A stretch of DNA of 64,000 nucleotides. It comes from Asparagopsis taxiformis (taxonomy: Eukaryota; Rhodophyta; Florideophyceae; Bonnemaisoniales; Bonnemaisoniaceae). The translations under genes were made by a program, and so were the position numbers. Shown here one piece after another: positions 40,860-51,816 of the stretch. Positions within the stretch are counted from its first letter, which is position 1, and each line of letters opens with the position of its first letter. The DNA is taken from assembly GCA_030407315.1 (NCBI GenBank), contig JALQPE010000464.1:1-64000 (forward strand). The letters are read 5' to 3'. A model generated the notes under the pieces. The model ran no database searches. It was not told where the DNA came from and worked only from the letters and a program-made list of their open reading frames with translations.

Positions 40860-41880
40860 TACTCCACTTGTCACTGGAGCCAGAAAACTATACCGGGTAT
40901 TATTTTCCACTGCATTGGCCAGGTGCCGGCTCCCCATTGGCAGCAGACAGCAATCAGTCACAATACTCCACTTGTCACTGGAGCCAGAAAACTATACCGG
41001 GTATTATTTTCCACTGCATTGGCCAGGTGCCGGCTCCCCATTGGCAGCAGACAGCAATCAGTCACAATACTCCACTTGTCACTGGAGCCAGAAAACTATA
41101 CCGGGTATTATTTTCCACTGCATTGGCCAGGTGCCGGCTCCCCATTGGCCAGCAGACAGCCATCAGTCACAATACTCCACTTGTCACTGGAGCCAGAAAA
41201 CTATACCGGGTATTATTTTCCACTGCATTGGCCAGGTGCCGGCTCCCCATTGGCAGCAGACAGCAATCAGTCACAATACTCCACTTGTCACTGGAGCCAG
41301 AAAACTATACCGGGTATTATTTTCCACTGCATTGGCCAGGTGCCGGCTCCCCATTGGCAGCAGACAGCCATCAGTCACAATACTCCACTTGTCACTGGAG
41401 CCAGAAAACTATACCGGGTATTATTTTCCACTGCATTGGCCAGGTGCCGGCTCCCCATTGGCAGCAGACAGCCATCAGTCACAATACTCCACTTGTCACT
41501 GGAGCCAGAAAACTATACCGGGTATTATTTTCCACTGCATTGGCCAGGTGCCGGCTCCCCATTGGCAGCAGACAGCAATCAGTCACAATACTCCACTTGT
41601 CACTGGAGCCAGAAAACTATACCGGGTATTATTTTCCACTGCATTGGCCAGGTGCCGGCTCCCCATTGGCCAGCAGACAGCCATCAGTCACAATACTCCA
41701 CTTGTCACTGGAGCCAGAAAATTATACCGGGTATTATTTTCCACTGCATTGGCCAGGTGCCGGCTCCCCATTGGCCAGCAGACAGCCATCAGTCACAATA
41801 CTCCACTTGTCACTGGAGCCAGAAAATTATACCGGGTATTATTTTCCACTTCATTGGCCAGGTGCCAGCTCTCCATTGGA
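40860..41880. repeat. Tandem array 3 (about 105-bp unit) with half-degenerate palindromic core
   Basis: Ten units with period 105-107. Each core reads ACTATACCGGGTATTATT (ATTATACC in the last two), so one arm of the 19-bp palindrome is damaged. GGCCAGGTGCCGG and CCCATTGGC follow each core. It lies between the transposase 3' end and the 5' side of the 1174-aa gene. Any E1 counterpart would be beyond gypsy A. Long ORFs through it are repeat artefacts. Confidence 0.93.
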
Positions 41881-42138
41881 TTATGCGAACTCAACTTTGT
41901 GGAACTAGGAGTCCTGCAACTCGCGGCTCCATCTCTAGTACCAATGGCATCATACGTACGTAAGTGCGTACGCTCTTCGCAAAACACACTTTATTTGTGC
42001 GCATGGAACAAAATCCCACACTATTCTTCAAACGACATGTACAAATTTTGTATAGCATTTGTTGGAAGACTTGATCAGGACTGCTGCTAAATGAATTACG
42101 AAAGTTTACTGATGTATTAAACACTGTGCTGGAACACT
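41881..42138 (-). terminator. 3' flank of the E2 transposase
   Basis: TTTATT at 41990-41995 is an AATAAA signal on the minus strand about 145 bp after the stop. A TACGTACG-rich inverted repeat is near 41952-41971. Nothing else seen. Confidence 0.5.
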
Positions 42139-45100
42139 CTATGCTGAACGTGGTGGGTATCCATCTTCTCTAGTTAAGACGCTCACTTCACCACCAGAAA
42201 GAATATCACTATTGTGCTCTACAATGCCACTTTGTCTATCGTATGAACAAACTCCTGACTCGCAGTTATGTACGTGCAAAACTTCTCGGACCCCGTCGTT
42301 CATTTCAACGTGAACTATAGTATCATTCCCACCTTTCCGGTACATACCGTCTCCAGTGCATGTCAAGGGAATGCAGACAGCATATGGAGTTTTCTGCTTC
42401 CATTTCTTTGCCTTCTTCTCCTCTCCTTGCCCTACCACAATAAAAAAGGACAATGTGACGAAAAGGACACGTCTGGAACATGTGAATTCCTCCATGCTCG
42501 TCCTGCTATGGGCGGGTACTACTATACCAGCATCATACCATCCATCTTTGCACACTGCTTGAATGATGCTTCCAGGTTCAGCACGCCCTAACCTCGATTC
42601 GCTCTCAGATCCCTCATGACTAGTGCGCACTCTTTGTGCAGCAGTGAGCCACCATAGTCGTTCACCATGTTGAGACCCGTTTACCTGTCTGGTTCTGAGA
42701 AAAGTTTCAGAAGCTTTACGTATCCTTGCCATCATGACGGTTTCTTCTGCCGGAACATTTTTCGCGTCTTCAACAGATTCCCCTCGCCACCGCGTGATTG
42801 GACAGTGGGTGCTCACCATAGTACTGCTCCTCTCTGATATGAGATGGAATACAGGACTTAAGAAGCATCTTTTTGCTGCCTCTTCTGTCGCATGTGGACT
42901 CTCCGAAATTCCTTTTCCTAGTGCAAAATACACGCGTCTGCAATCGGCAGACGTCCATTGTTTTGTATTGTGACCTACCGCACCCAGCGTGATGGCTATT
43001 CGTGCGAGCCAGTCATCGGCCATGATGAGCTCCATTGATGACAGATGTTCATTCTTATGGTTCGAGTTTCGAACCCCTCTTTTAAGAGGCTGGTGCATTC
43101 TCTCGAATAAAAGCTCTTCCACATGTTTCGCAGCTCCAAAAGCTGGTAATGTATGTACGCAAAATTCTATCAACCGATGCATGTTCGGTTTGTCCAGATG
43201 TTTCATTGCAATAGGATCCTTCTTGCATACCTCATGCAGTTCTTTCATATAGTCTGAAACAAGAGCTAGAATGTGGTCATGACGTCCGCCATTCTCGGCC
43301 TCGAACCTCCTGGTTGACTCAAGTCCATCTATCCACCATGTTGGGATGAATCGAATGCTGGCAACAACCATTTGAAACTTTTTCAGCAAACGAAGAATAC
43401 GTTCAAGTTTTTCATACCCGTCCCAAGAGTTCCCGATGACGATACGAAATGCCGAATAAAATGCTTGGGGAGCTACAACGAGAACAGCGAATATATCGCT
43501 CATGTTCATCGATAATAGGTAGTTCTGCCCGAATACCTGACTCTGACTACTCAAACAGAACATTCGGAGGGTATTCAGTAGAACTGTTTCCGCAACATTT
43601 CGAAGTACAGGTGTTGCTGCGGTGATTGTGGCATTCATCACATCTTGAGCCAGTCCGGAGAGCAGATGGTCTGGGGCAACTACAGCAGAGCGATATGGAT
43701 CGAATTGACAAGGAACAACTGGAACTCCTTCTTCGTTTGTAGGAACTCCTCTCCGCACACGATTAAGGGATTCACTCAAATTATGGAGTGCCTTATTCTC
43801 AATCGGATCTAGGCTTAGTCCAAGAACTTTGAGCTGATCTTGCGATGCGACTTCCCTCACAAGCTTGTTTCGGTGCATTCCTCGGGCATGCGTACTCATC
43901 TGACTGTTTAGCAATGCTGTGTATGCATTTCGTGAACCTCCACTGCTGCTCATATCTTGCTTTTCGAAAATGCAGCTATGGCATGGTGTATTACTGGTGT
44001 GACCACGGACATCCAGAGTATGCGAAACAGCTGGGTAATCTCCGATAAATCCAACAGGATCCAGGAATATGACCACATCTTCTCCATTTGCATCTTTCGC
44101 TGGAAAACCGTCTGTACTTCCCTTCACAATGTCGGGTACAACTCTCTCAATTACAACATTTGTTGAAACTCCCGGGGGAACGAATCCAAGAACGCGGACT
44201 GCGTGGAAGCTTTCTCTCTTGCTTGGCTGTATGCCTAATGGAAGCATATAGCAGCCACCAAAACTTCCTTTCCGGCTTGTGAACGGCTGGAAGTCATCAG
44301 CATATAGCAGAAATCGGTATACGATATATTTCCTGCCATCTGAAAGATTCCCCTCACTGCAGGCATCCATACGTTTAGAGCCGGGGTGCCATCTAGACCT
44401 CTTGTCTGGAGCTCCTATGAGCTGGACGTCTTTCACCCGAATTTGTTCGCGATGTAGCTGCCCAGTTGCTCCCCTTGTGGAGCAAATGAGAAAAGTCGCA
44501 TGTTCAGAGCGTCCCTTTTTCAGATGTCTGTTCACGAGTAGTAACTCTTCAAATGTGCTCCCATCAGACTTACTTTTTGGCCGAAACAGAGTGATAGCGT
44601 CACCTGCCCGAATATCATTGTTGCAATGTTCTCCGTCGAGCGTTGTGGTGGAGACGACACGCCTCGCATTTCTTTTCTCAGTTTCTTCCATTGCATCGAT
44701 TTGCGGGTCTATCACATCTTCCATATTTGATTCTTGTTGTTCTTCTCCGGTTGCAAGATAACTTGCAATGATGATAGCTTCAATTCTCCAGTCACTCCTT
44801 GCTGTAAAACTTCTTCTGCTCCTAGAATTCTTTCCAGTTTCGATGTTCTTTCCCTGTTTCGTTCTGGCTCCTCCCAGCTTAGCCACCAGGGCCTCTTGAT
44901 TTGTCGTCGGCATACATATGATCCTCAACTCGTCTCCATGTCGGGCGTATACCTTTCTGTGCATCTTGTGACCGTCATGATCTGATGCACTTACCGAAAT
45001 GCGATGGAATGGGTCATTCAGAACAGCTGAACGGCATTTGACAATGAAAGAGTTTTCAATACTTTCTGAAGCAATTTGATATGCTTCATCTTCTCTTTCA

Positions 45101-45840
45101 TCACTACTATCCCTTTTACTAGACTTTATGCAGTCCAGAATGGGTCCGGTCTGTATATCCCTTTCCGCCCATGTGCTCGGTAGCACGACTCGTACCGATG
45201 TAGTACAATGAGCTCTACGGCTACTAGACAGTCCTGGAGACATCTTTCCAAGCCTAGAGCCGCTTTTTGTTACATCTATTTCACACGTTGTATCCATGCT
45301 TTGTGGGAAACATGTTTTCAGAATGAACGGTAAAATGACTTTCCTCATGTACGAGTCGCTAGGTGCTTGATCCGAAATGTCCCGCTTGAAATTAGACATC
45401 TCACGCATACCTTCATAGTCCTTGCGTTTCATCCGTAGCGTTCCACTAAGCAATATTATTGCAGAGAATACTGGCCAGGTCAGCAGTTTATCCACAAGTC
45501 TGCGGTCATCTTCCGCTGCCTCTTCTCCGTCGTGGTCATCACAGCTCTCGGCCGAGCTTTCCTCAGAGCCTATAGTTTCTTCTTCTCTCGTAACTTTTCC
45601 AGCCTCAAAAAATGCAATGTGCTCTTCTCCATTGCCACTAGAAATATTCTCGTCTTCAGCAGATGCTTTTCCGACGTTTTCGTCCGGTATATCGGCGTGA
45701 ACCTCGAATGTTTCGTTCGAAACTAGCGGGGTTTCCCCATTTTCGTGCCTTGTCCCACTTTCGTATGGGATTGGCAATGATTCAAACCTTCTCCGGGTTC
45801 TTCGAGGTGTACCTTTCTTCCGAACAGCTGTTCGTTTCAT
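42139..45840 (-). CDS. CACTA/Tnp2-type DDE transposase of E2 (1233 aa)
   Basis: Intact ORF starting MKRTAVRKK; the basic start suits DNA or nuclear targeting. Residues 1-295 are shared with the E3 fragment. The catalytic region resembles the Tnp2/CACTA-KDZ group of DDE transposases: LLYADDFQPF (Asp 515/516), GFIGDYPAVSHTL (Asp 601) followed by RGHTSNTPCHSC (Cys 620, Cys 623), and LLFERMHQPLKRG (Glu 913), preceded by a KPNMHRLIEF...LPAFG stretch. It is the only transposase gene in E2, sits next to the terminus, and probably moves E1/E2 by binding the ACTGCC subterminal repeats. The catalytic triad is assigned by pattern, not by structure. Confidence 0.83.
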   Translation of the reverse strand: MKRTAVRKKGTPRRTRRRFESLPIPYESGTRHENGETPLVSNETFEVHADIPDENVGKASAEDENISSGNGEEHIAFFEAGKVTREEETIGSEESSAESCDDHDGEEAAEDDRRLVDKLLTWPVFSAIILLSGTLRMKRKDYEGMREMSNFKRDISDQAPSDSYMRKVILPFILKTCFPQSMDTTCEIDVTKSGSRLGKMSPGLSSSRRAHCTTSVRVVLPSTWAERDIQTGPILDCIKSSKRDSSDEREDEAYQIASESIENSFIVKCRSAVLNDPFHRISVSASDHDGHKMHRKVYARHGDELRIICMPTTNQEALVAKLGGARTKQGKNIETGKNSRSRRSFTARSDWRIEAIIIASYLATGEEQQESNMEDVIDPQIDAMEETEKRNARRVVSTTTLDGEHCNNDIRAGDAITLFRPKSKSDGSTFEELLLVNRHLKKGRSEHATFLICSTRGATGQLHREQIRVKDVQLIGAPDKRSRWHPGSKRMDACSEGNLSDGRKYIVYRFLLYADDFQPFTSRKGSFGGCYMLPLGIQPSKRESFHAVRVLGFVPPGVSTNVVIERVVPDIVKGSTDGFPAKDANGEDVVIFLDPVGFIGDYPAVSHTLDVRGHTSNTPCHSCIFEKQDMSSSGGSRNAYTALLNSQMSTHARGMHRNKLVREVASQDQLKVLGLSLDPIENKALHNLSESLNRVRRGVPTNEEGVPVVPCQFDPYRSAVVAPDHLLSGLAQDVMNATITAATPVLRNVAETVLLNTLRMFCLSSQSQVFGQNYLLSMNMSDIFAVLVVAPQAFYSAFRIVIGNSWDGYEKLERILRLLKKFQMVVASIRFIPTWWIDGLESTRRFEAENGGRHDHILALVSDYMKELHEVCKKDPIAMKHLDKPNMHRLIEFCVHTLPAFGAAKHVEELLFERMHQPLKRGVRNSNHKNEHLSSMELIMADDWLARIAITLGAVGHNTKQWTSADCRRVYFALGKGISESPHATEEAAKRCFLSPVFHLISERSSTMVSTHCPITRWRGESVEDAKNVPAEETVMMARIRKASETFLRTRQVNGSQHGERLWWLTAAQRVRTSHEGSESESRLGRAEPGSIIQAVCKDGWYDAGIVVPAHSRTSMEEFTCSRRVLFVTLSFFIVVGQGEEKKAKKWKQKTPYAVCIPLTCTGDGMYRKGGNDTIVHVEMNDGVREVLHVHNCESGVCSYDRQSGIVEHNSDILSGGEVSVLTREDGYPPRSA

Positions 45841-47270
45841 CTCTTCTCTTTGGATTCGAGAGAACTTTGCACAAATTGTAGATTAATGTCAACTAGTAGG
45901 CAACTAATGAGATGGTATCCGTCTCTTTTTAACCAGGCCACTGTAATAGTTTATAGTACCTATATTTTCTTACCGTTACATCTTATCGAAAACTTCACAC
46001 TGAATAGTGTCCTACCTAACTCAAGGAACAGGTGACTTGATTTCCCATGTTGGGTTCTTCAGCGATCTTTAATGCCTCCAACGATTCCTGCTTCCTTTTC
46101 TGAATGAAATACACGAATCATTTACAATTTAGCTTCAGTACATGGTATAATAGGCCTCAATAGTAATCTTGTTATGGTAATAAACTATATATAGATGAGA
46201 ACACGGTTGCAATTCTCTTTCGGATTGTCTACTACTCTAATTTACAGCATTTATTCGATGTTTCTCCTTCAGTATGCAGCTAAACATCAATACCAAGACT
46301 TTTAGGTTGGTTTGACATTGCGTAGGGGCATGATTTCTATTTCTGCTAATTTATCACGTCCAGAAAATTTGACAGATCATCCGCTGCCAAATCATCTGCC
46401 ACATCATCGTCTGCCAAATCATCTGCCTTCCAGTTACGACGAGGTCATTATGAGTGGATGAGCTGTCTATTTAAGGCTGTTGATGCGCGACGTATAGGAC
46501 CATTTCATCATCCGGTTATCATGAAGATGACAGGTAAGGCTGGTACGTTGTCGAGTAGGTATCTTTCCCCTCTCTCATTTCTTTCCACATGCTTTCCATG
46601 AAAGATAGTGCACTAACCATAAATATCGTTCTTCGCTGATCCTATTCTAGTCTATTGATTGCAAATGATTCTGGCATAGGTATTGGTTATAGGTTGGAAT
46701 GACGAAAGCTTGCAAGCTTTCGTCATTCCAACCTACAACCAATACCTTTGCACGCAAAAATAGTTCAATGATGGTAAGTTTGTTCATTCCATTCATACTC
46801 ATGTTCTTCTCATCCTTTACAATACTTTTCTATATCCGATTGCTAACCTGTTGCAAATCATCTGTAATGGTGTTTATTTCCCTCCTGTCTGAACATCACA
46901 TGTAGTTTTGAAACAGCGAGGAACTCGATTTGCTTGCACAATAGTCCTGGTTGTAGAGATAGTAAGATTTTAGATACGATAGTTCGATTTAATGAGTAGT
47001 CTAGTCTAATGATAGAACTGAAACATTCCTTCAGGCATCGTTGTCCTTGCTACATAAAAATTCTGACATCCTTTTAGATCACACTTGGTTATCCCTACAC
47101 ACTTCTATGAAGACCACCGAGAGAGATACTCCATTCTGCCCGACATTTCGTAGCCAGATGCCTGAACATGCGGCTGGAATGGCATTTCCACCTCATTCTA
47201 TCGTCCTGAACATCAATTGTAGGCACTAGAAAGTATTACCCTAGGCATCATATTCTACTACTTTCCCGTT
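45841..47270 (+). promoter_or_regulatory. E2 transposase upstream region: 68-bp palindrome and possible short spliced gene
   Basis: AT-rich. Contains direct repeats of CCAAATCATCTGCC near 46385-46430, TATTTAAGG at 46468-46476, and an ATG at 46521 that opens a 13-nt exon followed by GTAAGG. A near-perfect palindrome without spacer spans 46679-46746 (one mismatch, centre GCTTGCAAGC). It matches the E3 region 23031-24833 in layout. A divergent small transcript is possible. Confidence 0.45.
46679..46746. repeat. 68-bp near-perfect palindrome
   Basis: Left arm GGTATTGGTTATAGGTTGG... and right arm ...CCAACCTACAACCAATACC meet at GCTTG-CAAGC with no loop. Thirty-three of 34 arm positions pair. Confidence 0.95.
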
Positions 47271-48430
47271 CTGTCCGAGTCAGTACCGCCAGGCACTACA
47301 ATTTACTGGTTCAGTATAGACTTCCCGGCAGTAAATTGTACTGTCTCAAGCACTAGTTCCAGGTAGTGAAATGTACTGCCACAGGTAGCACTTCCAGGTA
47401 GTACACTGCACTGCCACAGGCAGTAACTGGTACTGTCCTATGCCCCTGTCGAGTACAACACTATCAGACAGTACTTTACGCTGATCTGGACAGCTCTATA
47501 ATACATCAAAATCTACTACTTTTTGTAGTGCTGTGGGGCAGCAATTCACATATCCTGGAGCAGTACAGCGTGGCAGTGATTTACACATACGCAAGTAGTA
47601 GAGCACGGCAGCACTTTCCACCACGGCAAGTAGCACGGTACGGTAGCACTTTTCGTATCATAAAGCAGTACTATCAGGCAGCTTTTCCCAGAGACTATCA
47701 GCACCTCATTTCATTGCTTTCACACATTTCGTCAGACATCATAATTTACTGTCCCCACTCGCTTCCACAGGCAGTAGAATACACAGCCTCGAAGCATGTC
47801 TGCTGTCATCATATTCCACTGCATTACTCTACTGCCAGAACATAGACTTGTCACTACCTGTAAGTACAAAAAAAAGCAGCACCACACAGCAGCAGAAATT
47901 ACTGCTTTGTCCAATAATAGAATACAGTACATTTCTCTGCCTCTGCCATGACCTGCAGGCAGTATCATACAGTACATCGGGGCACTACCTAAATATAGCA
48001 AAATGTGCTGCCGTCATTCGGGCCCGCAGCCAGCACAGAACGCTGCCGGAAACACTAGCTTCTACTGCCACACGGTGCATCCCACGCCACCAAATAGTAC
48101 TGCCGTGGGCCATATTCCTGGACAGCATATTTTACTCCCTCCCCGTGCTGCCCAAGTCAGCACAATATACTACTTTATTTTACAGGCCAATGTAGCACAA
48201 ATCACTGCCAGAAAGACAATCTAAATCCAGCAACTATCACTGCCTCCCACCACTGCCTCACCTCATACATCCAGGCAGTACTTTCTACTGCCGTCGGCAG
48301 CACATGGCCACTGCCTCCGGGCAGTGCACTGTACTGCCGGCAAGTAGGGCATTAATTTATATTTTTACAGTACTAAATTTTACTGCCTCAGGCAGTAAAT
48401 TTTACTGCCGTACAGTACTGCCCCAGGCCC
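47271..48430. repeat. Subterminal repeats of E2 (ACTGCC / GGCAGT)
   Basis: Over 1 kb rich in ACTGCC, GGCAGT, CAGTACTG and near variants in both orientations, densest close to the terminus (for example ACTGCCTCAGGCAGTAAAT near 48383). These are expected transposase-binding sites. No gene is credible here. Confidence 0.85.
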
Positions 48431-48449
48431 GATTTCAGACACAGTAGTG
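48420..48449 (-). repeat. Terminal inverted repeat of E2 (transposase end)
   Basis: Read inward from 48449: CACTACTGTGTCTGAAATCG, followed by GGCCTGGGGCAGTACTG. GC-rich gypsy B sequence begins immediately outside. Confidence 0.9.
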
Positions 48450-48904
48450 TACAGTATTATCCGCGCCGCTTCCAATGGGACCGCATCGCCGACGTTAATC
48501 GCTACGCCGTCCTGCCCGGTCATCGCAACGCGCAAACGGTATGGGACGCGCGACGTGAATCGGCTGTAGTATACGTAGGGATGTTCACAGTCCCCTTTTG
48601 GTCCTCAAATTCCAAATTTTGACCGTTCTAGACTTGCCCACCATTTGTGTGACAGGTAACGTGACTGCACACCATTCTTCCAAGCTGCACCATACTTGGA
48701 ACTCAGGAATTCTCCCAACCCTCATAACTGGACCAAAAACCGTTTATTACACGGAGGTATCCGGACTAGAATAACTGGCAGAAGTAGCAGACTGGACCAG
48801 AACCGCGTTCTGATTTGAAATCATAAACTGTTATGAAATTATGAGGACTGGAACTACCCAGAATCATGTTCCGGACTGCGAACCGAACCATGTTTAATCG
48901 CACA

Positions 48905-50575
48905 CTAGCTTAGAAACTTATTCCAGGACTGGAGAAGAATACACGAAATAATTGAAGAATCACTAAGCAGCGTCCTCTGCGCTGTAACAATATTTCCGGA
49001 ACAGGAACACAGATTCACTGGCAACTGAGGATGGCTGAATAGCAAGCACATCCCTTGCAACCCTGGCAATGTTTGGGAAGCGATTTTGGTTTGCCTTCCA
49101 CCACTGTAAGGATCTGCATTGTAATCACCAAGTGCTGTTGCCCTTAGAAACATAGATATTTCGTTACTGTCTGCACGTAACGGAGTCTGTTCATTCTCCA
49201 AAACCAAATCAAATAGAGACTTAGTCCCGGAACCTTGTTCTGTACTGTGTATTACTTCCAATTCTCCATTATCCGGCAGATCAACCCACTTATACAAAAT
49301 ATCACTATCTCGAAGTACATCATTCGGAATACGAGGATCAACGACCTTTGCCAAGATGGCCATGTCAGAGCATATTATTGACTCATAAGACTTCAACTTA
49401 CGGAGCATTGTACTGGCAATAGGCTTGGTGGCCTGGTCATTTGAGTCAATACGAGACTGGCACTTTTGCATGAGTAATTTGTATGCCATAGAGCTTATAC
49501 TAATCGTCACATAATTTTGTCCGGACTGATTCTCAGTAATGCTGGCAGCCGTTTTTAGGAAATCACATATGCATTTTGCTCTTTCCCACTCTTCTTCAGA
49601 TATAACATGCGAGGAAAGTTCTGGAAGCCTACTGGAAACACTGTTTAGCACATTCCGAGCGTTGTAGGCGTCTTGTATCATATTAAAAGTTGACGACCAC
49701 CTTGTAACAACATCAAGACCGGGGCAGTGCGTATGAACCTCTCCCATTTCATCTCTAACTCTTTCAAACAGATCTCTCCGCTTCGTAGAGCTCCGTATTG
49801 AGTTCAGAAGTGCTCTGATCGCTTGAATCTCGCTATGAACTTGTGAAAGGCACTCCCTTACCGCAAGGTTCACAACATGAGCAATGCACCGTACATGGAA
49901 ATCTCGTATAGATCTATGACTTCCGCTAGTGAAAACACGTTGTATAGATGAGATATTCCAGCCACAATATCAGATCCGTTGTCGGAGTGATTGCACGAAC
50001 TTTGGACTTCAAATTCCACTTCTCCATAACTTCTAGAAGTAAGTTGGAAGCTGATTCTCCTGTGTGCGGTGTTTGGAAACGCAAGAAGTCCAGAACAATT
50101 CCCTTCATGTTCCAATTATCATCAATGTAATGTGCAGTGACGCACATATACCCCTTGAATGTCCTGGATGACCATGCATCTGTGGTCATTGAAATCATTC
50201 CGGGTGCATTTTTAATAGCAGATTGCACCAATATTCTCGCTTGTTCAGTTTCTGAGACAATCCGACGTTGCATTGTAACCCGACTTGTATCTTGTATTCG
50301 CTATCAAGCAGTTTAACAAACTTGATGAACTCACTGTGTTGCACAATAGAGAAAGGGAGAGAATTCGATACAACCCAACGGCAAAGCTGCTTAGTAATCC
50401 GTTCATTGAATTCAACTCTTGGCACAGAGCTCGATCCTGCGCTAAGAAGATTAACATCCACGCTCATTGTCGTCTGTACACTTTCTAGCATGAAACCGTG
50501 TACTTTTGCATGGCGCTTGAGAGTACTTGTTCCACTATTGACGCTGAATATTTTGGAACAGATGATACATTTCAA
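48905..50575 (-). pseudogene. hAT transposase with BED zinc finger, frameshifted
   Basis: Order on the minus strand: BED-type finger (CIIC...LKRHAKVH) from 50575; MTTDAWSSRTFKGYM block near 50190, typical of hAT transposases; GLDVVTRWSSTFNMI near 49720; and C-terminal hAT dimerisation region near 49000-49130. That last region is split between two frames (PSSVASESVF in one, GNIVTAQRTLL in another). At least three frame changes, near 50200, 49870 and 49040, make this copy non-functional. Confidence 0.88.
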
Positions 50576-51162
50576 CTCGGTCTTGTTATCCGTCTGATTG
50601 AATTTGAAGTACTCCCAAACAGCGCTTTTTCGACGTTTGGTTGAGAGGCGAGGTGCGACTTCAGTTGGTATTGAACTGAGTGGCGTGTTTGCTGTTTCAT
50701 CGAGTTTGGTTCGCAGAGTCGTCCGTGACCATATTGGTTTTGATCAAGAATGGGTTCTAGCCTGGACAGGTTTTCGATCAACGCGTAGTTTGAGAAGGTG
50801 TTTTTGTTGTTATTGGGTTCAAACCAGCGACGGACAGGAGGGGAATGCTGAATGACGCCACGGTTCAAATCTGCAAACCCGGATTCAAAAGTTTCGAATT
50901 CGGAACAAGATTCTGAATGGCAGGATCCTGTTTCGGACCGAATGAAGACCACTGCGATGAACGTGTTTGTGTGACCGGACCACGGACCGTAAGGTGTCTT
51001 TACTTTGAGACTGGAAATCTGAAATCCTTGGTAAGGGCTGGACTGAATATTACGAGCAATAGGTCAGGACTTTTCTTCGCATAGGAGTGACGGTTACGGG
51101 GACCAGTCATTTACTTCCAAACTGGTCCGAACCACGGTTAACCAGGACCGTGAACACCCCTA
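50576..51162. other. 5' flank of the hAT transposase
   Basis: Upstream coding remnants and the right terminal repeat. No separate gene recognised. Confidence 0.45.
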
Positions 51163-51816
51163 AGTATACGTGGCAAGTCCGAAATTGCAAATATTTACGT
51201 TTTCCGCGGAATTCGAATTTCGGCGGATACGACCGGCGACAGCAATGCACGAACATTGCTGGCGCATGCGCGCACGCAACCGGCACACGTGTGCAACGAA
51301 CGTATTGGCAACGGCCAACGGACCAACGGGTCCCTACGTGTGACCCACAAGGTCCTTTCCCATTCGGGGACGTTACGAGCAGTGTTTACACTGTAAAGCG
51401 ATGCCATCGTGGCCATATAGGTATTGGCATCGTGCCGGGAGGAAAAGGGGACAATTCATCGAACGAGCAACGGCTCTAGTCTACGACTGACTTCTACGTT
51501 TACGTTTTGCCTAGCGAGGCTTCGTCTCCGTCGAGCTGCGTACTCCCTACCCATCGCCGCACGTAGTGCTGATTGCGTGTAGTGCCTTCCGGGCTTGGTT
51601 GAGAGCGCCTCCGGTGACGTACCACCTCGTTTGCTAACGTAATCCTCGCGTAGATTGTTGCGTCGTGACGCTCGTGTCTACTCGCTAACCTATCTCTACC
51701 TTTCTACCTACCAATACAGTCAAACACCAGCGGGTGGACTGCTCGTTTTCGTTTCGTAAGGACAGCGTGTCCACTGGCTCGTACCAGCTACTTCGTCACC
51801 GAACTATCGTTCCACA

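Larger units (their letters stand above)
25638..48449 (-). mobile_element. Giant CACTA-type element E2, transposase end complete
   Basis: From its right terminus at 48449 inward it holds subterminal repeats, transposase (-), array 3, the ParB/oxygenase-like gene of 1174 aa (-), array 1, the second paralogue (-, frameshifted), array 2, the ParB-methyltransferase-SET gene (+) and most of the 462-aa-type gene (-), where E3 interrupts it. Adding the E1 part after the equivalent break point (19208-22088) gives a full length near 25.7 kb. It lies in the gypsy B antisense-type ORF; the candidate duplication is TAC at 48450-48452. Sequence to about 38840 is almost identical to E1. Confidence 0.87.
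48576..51162 (-). mobile_element. hAT DNA transposon
   Basis: 2587 bp. Terminal inverted repeats TAGGGATGTTCACAGTCC (left) and TAGGGGTGTTCACGGTCC (right, read inward). The 8-bp target duplication AGTATACG is at 48568-48575 and 51163-51170. It contains a minus-strand transposase remnant and is inserted 11 bp inside an LTR. Confidence 0.95.
48565..51816 (+). repeat. Solo LTR of the A/C family, split by a hAT element
   Basis: LTR pieces 48565-48575 and 51171-51816 join to about 657 bp. Direct repeats TCGGC flank it (48560-48564 and 51817-51821), the 5-bp target duplication of this solo LTR. No primer-binding site follows it, unlike at 57498. The reading frame of the surrounding B ORF stays open across the junction when the LTR is ignored. 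Confidence 0.92.

Noticed and set aside
42139..45840. hAT or piggyBac assignment for the 1233-aa transposase
   Set aside because: The DYPA...GH...C..C block and the CACTA termini with 3-bp duplications fit the Tnp2/CACTA-KDZ group better.
51161..51816. 5' LTR of a complete third gypsy element
   Set aside because: No primer-binding site or gag follows, and 5-bp duplications flank it, so it is a solo LTR.
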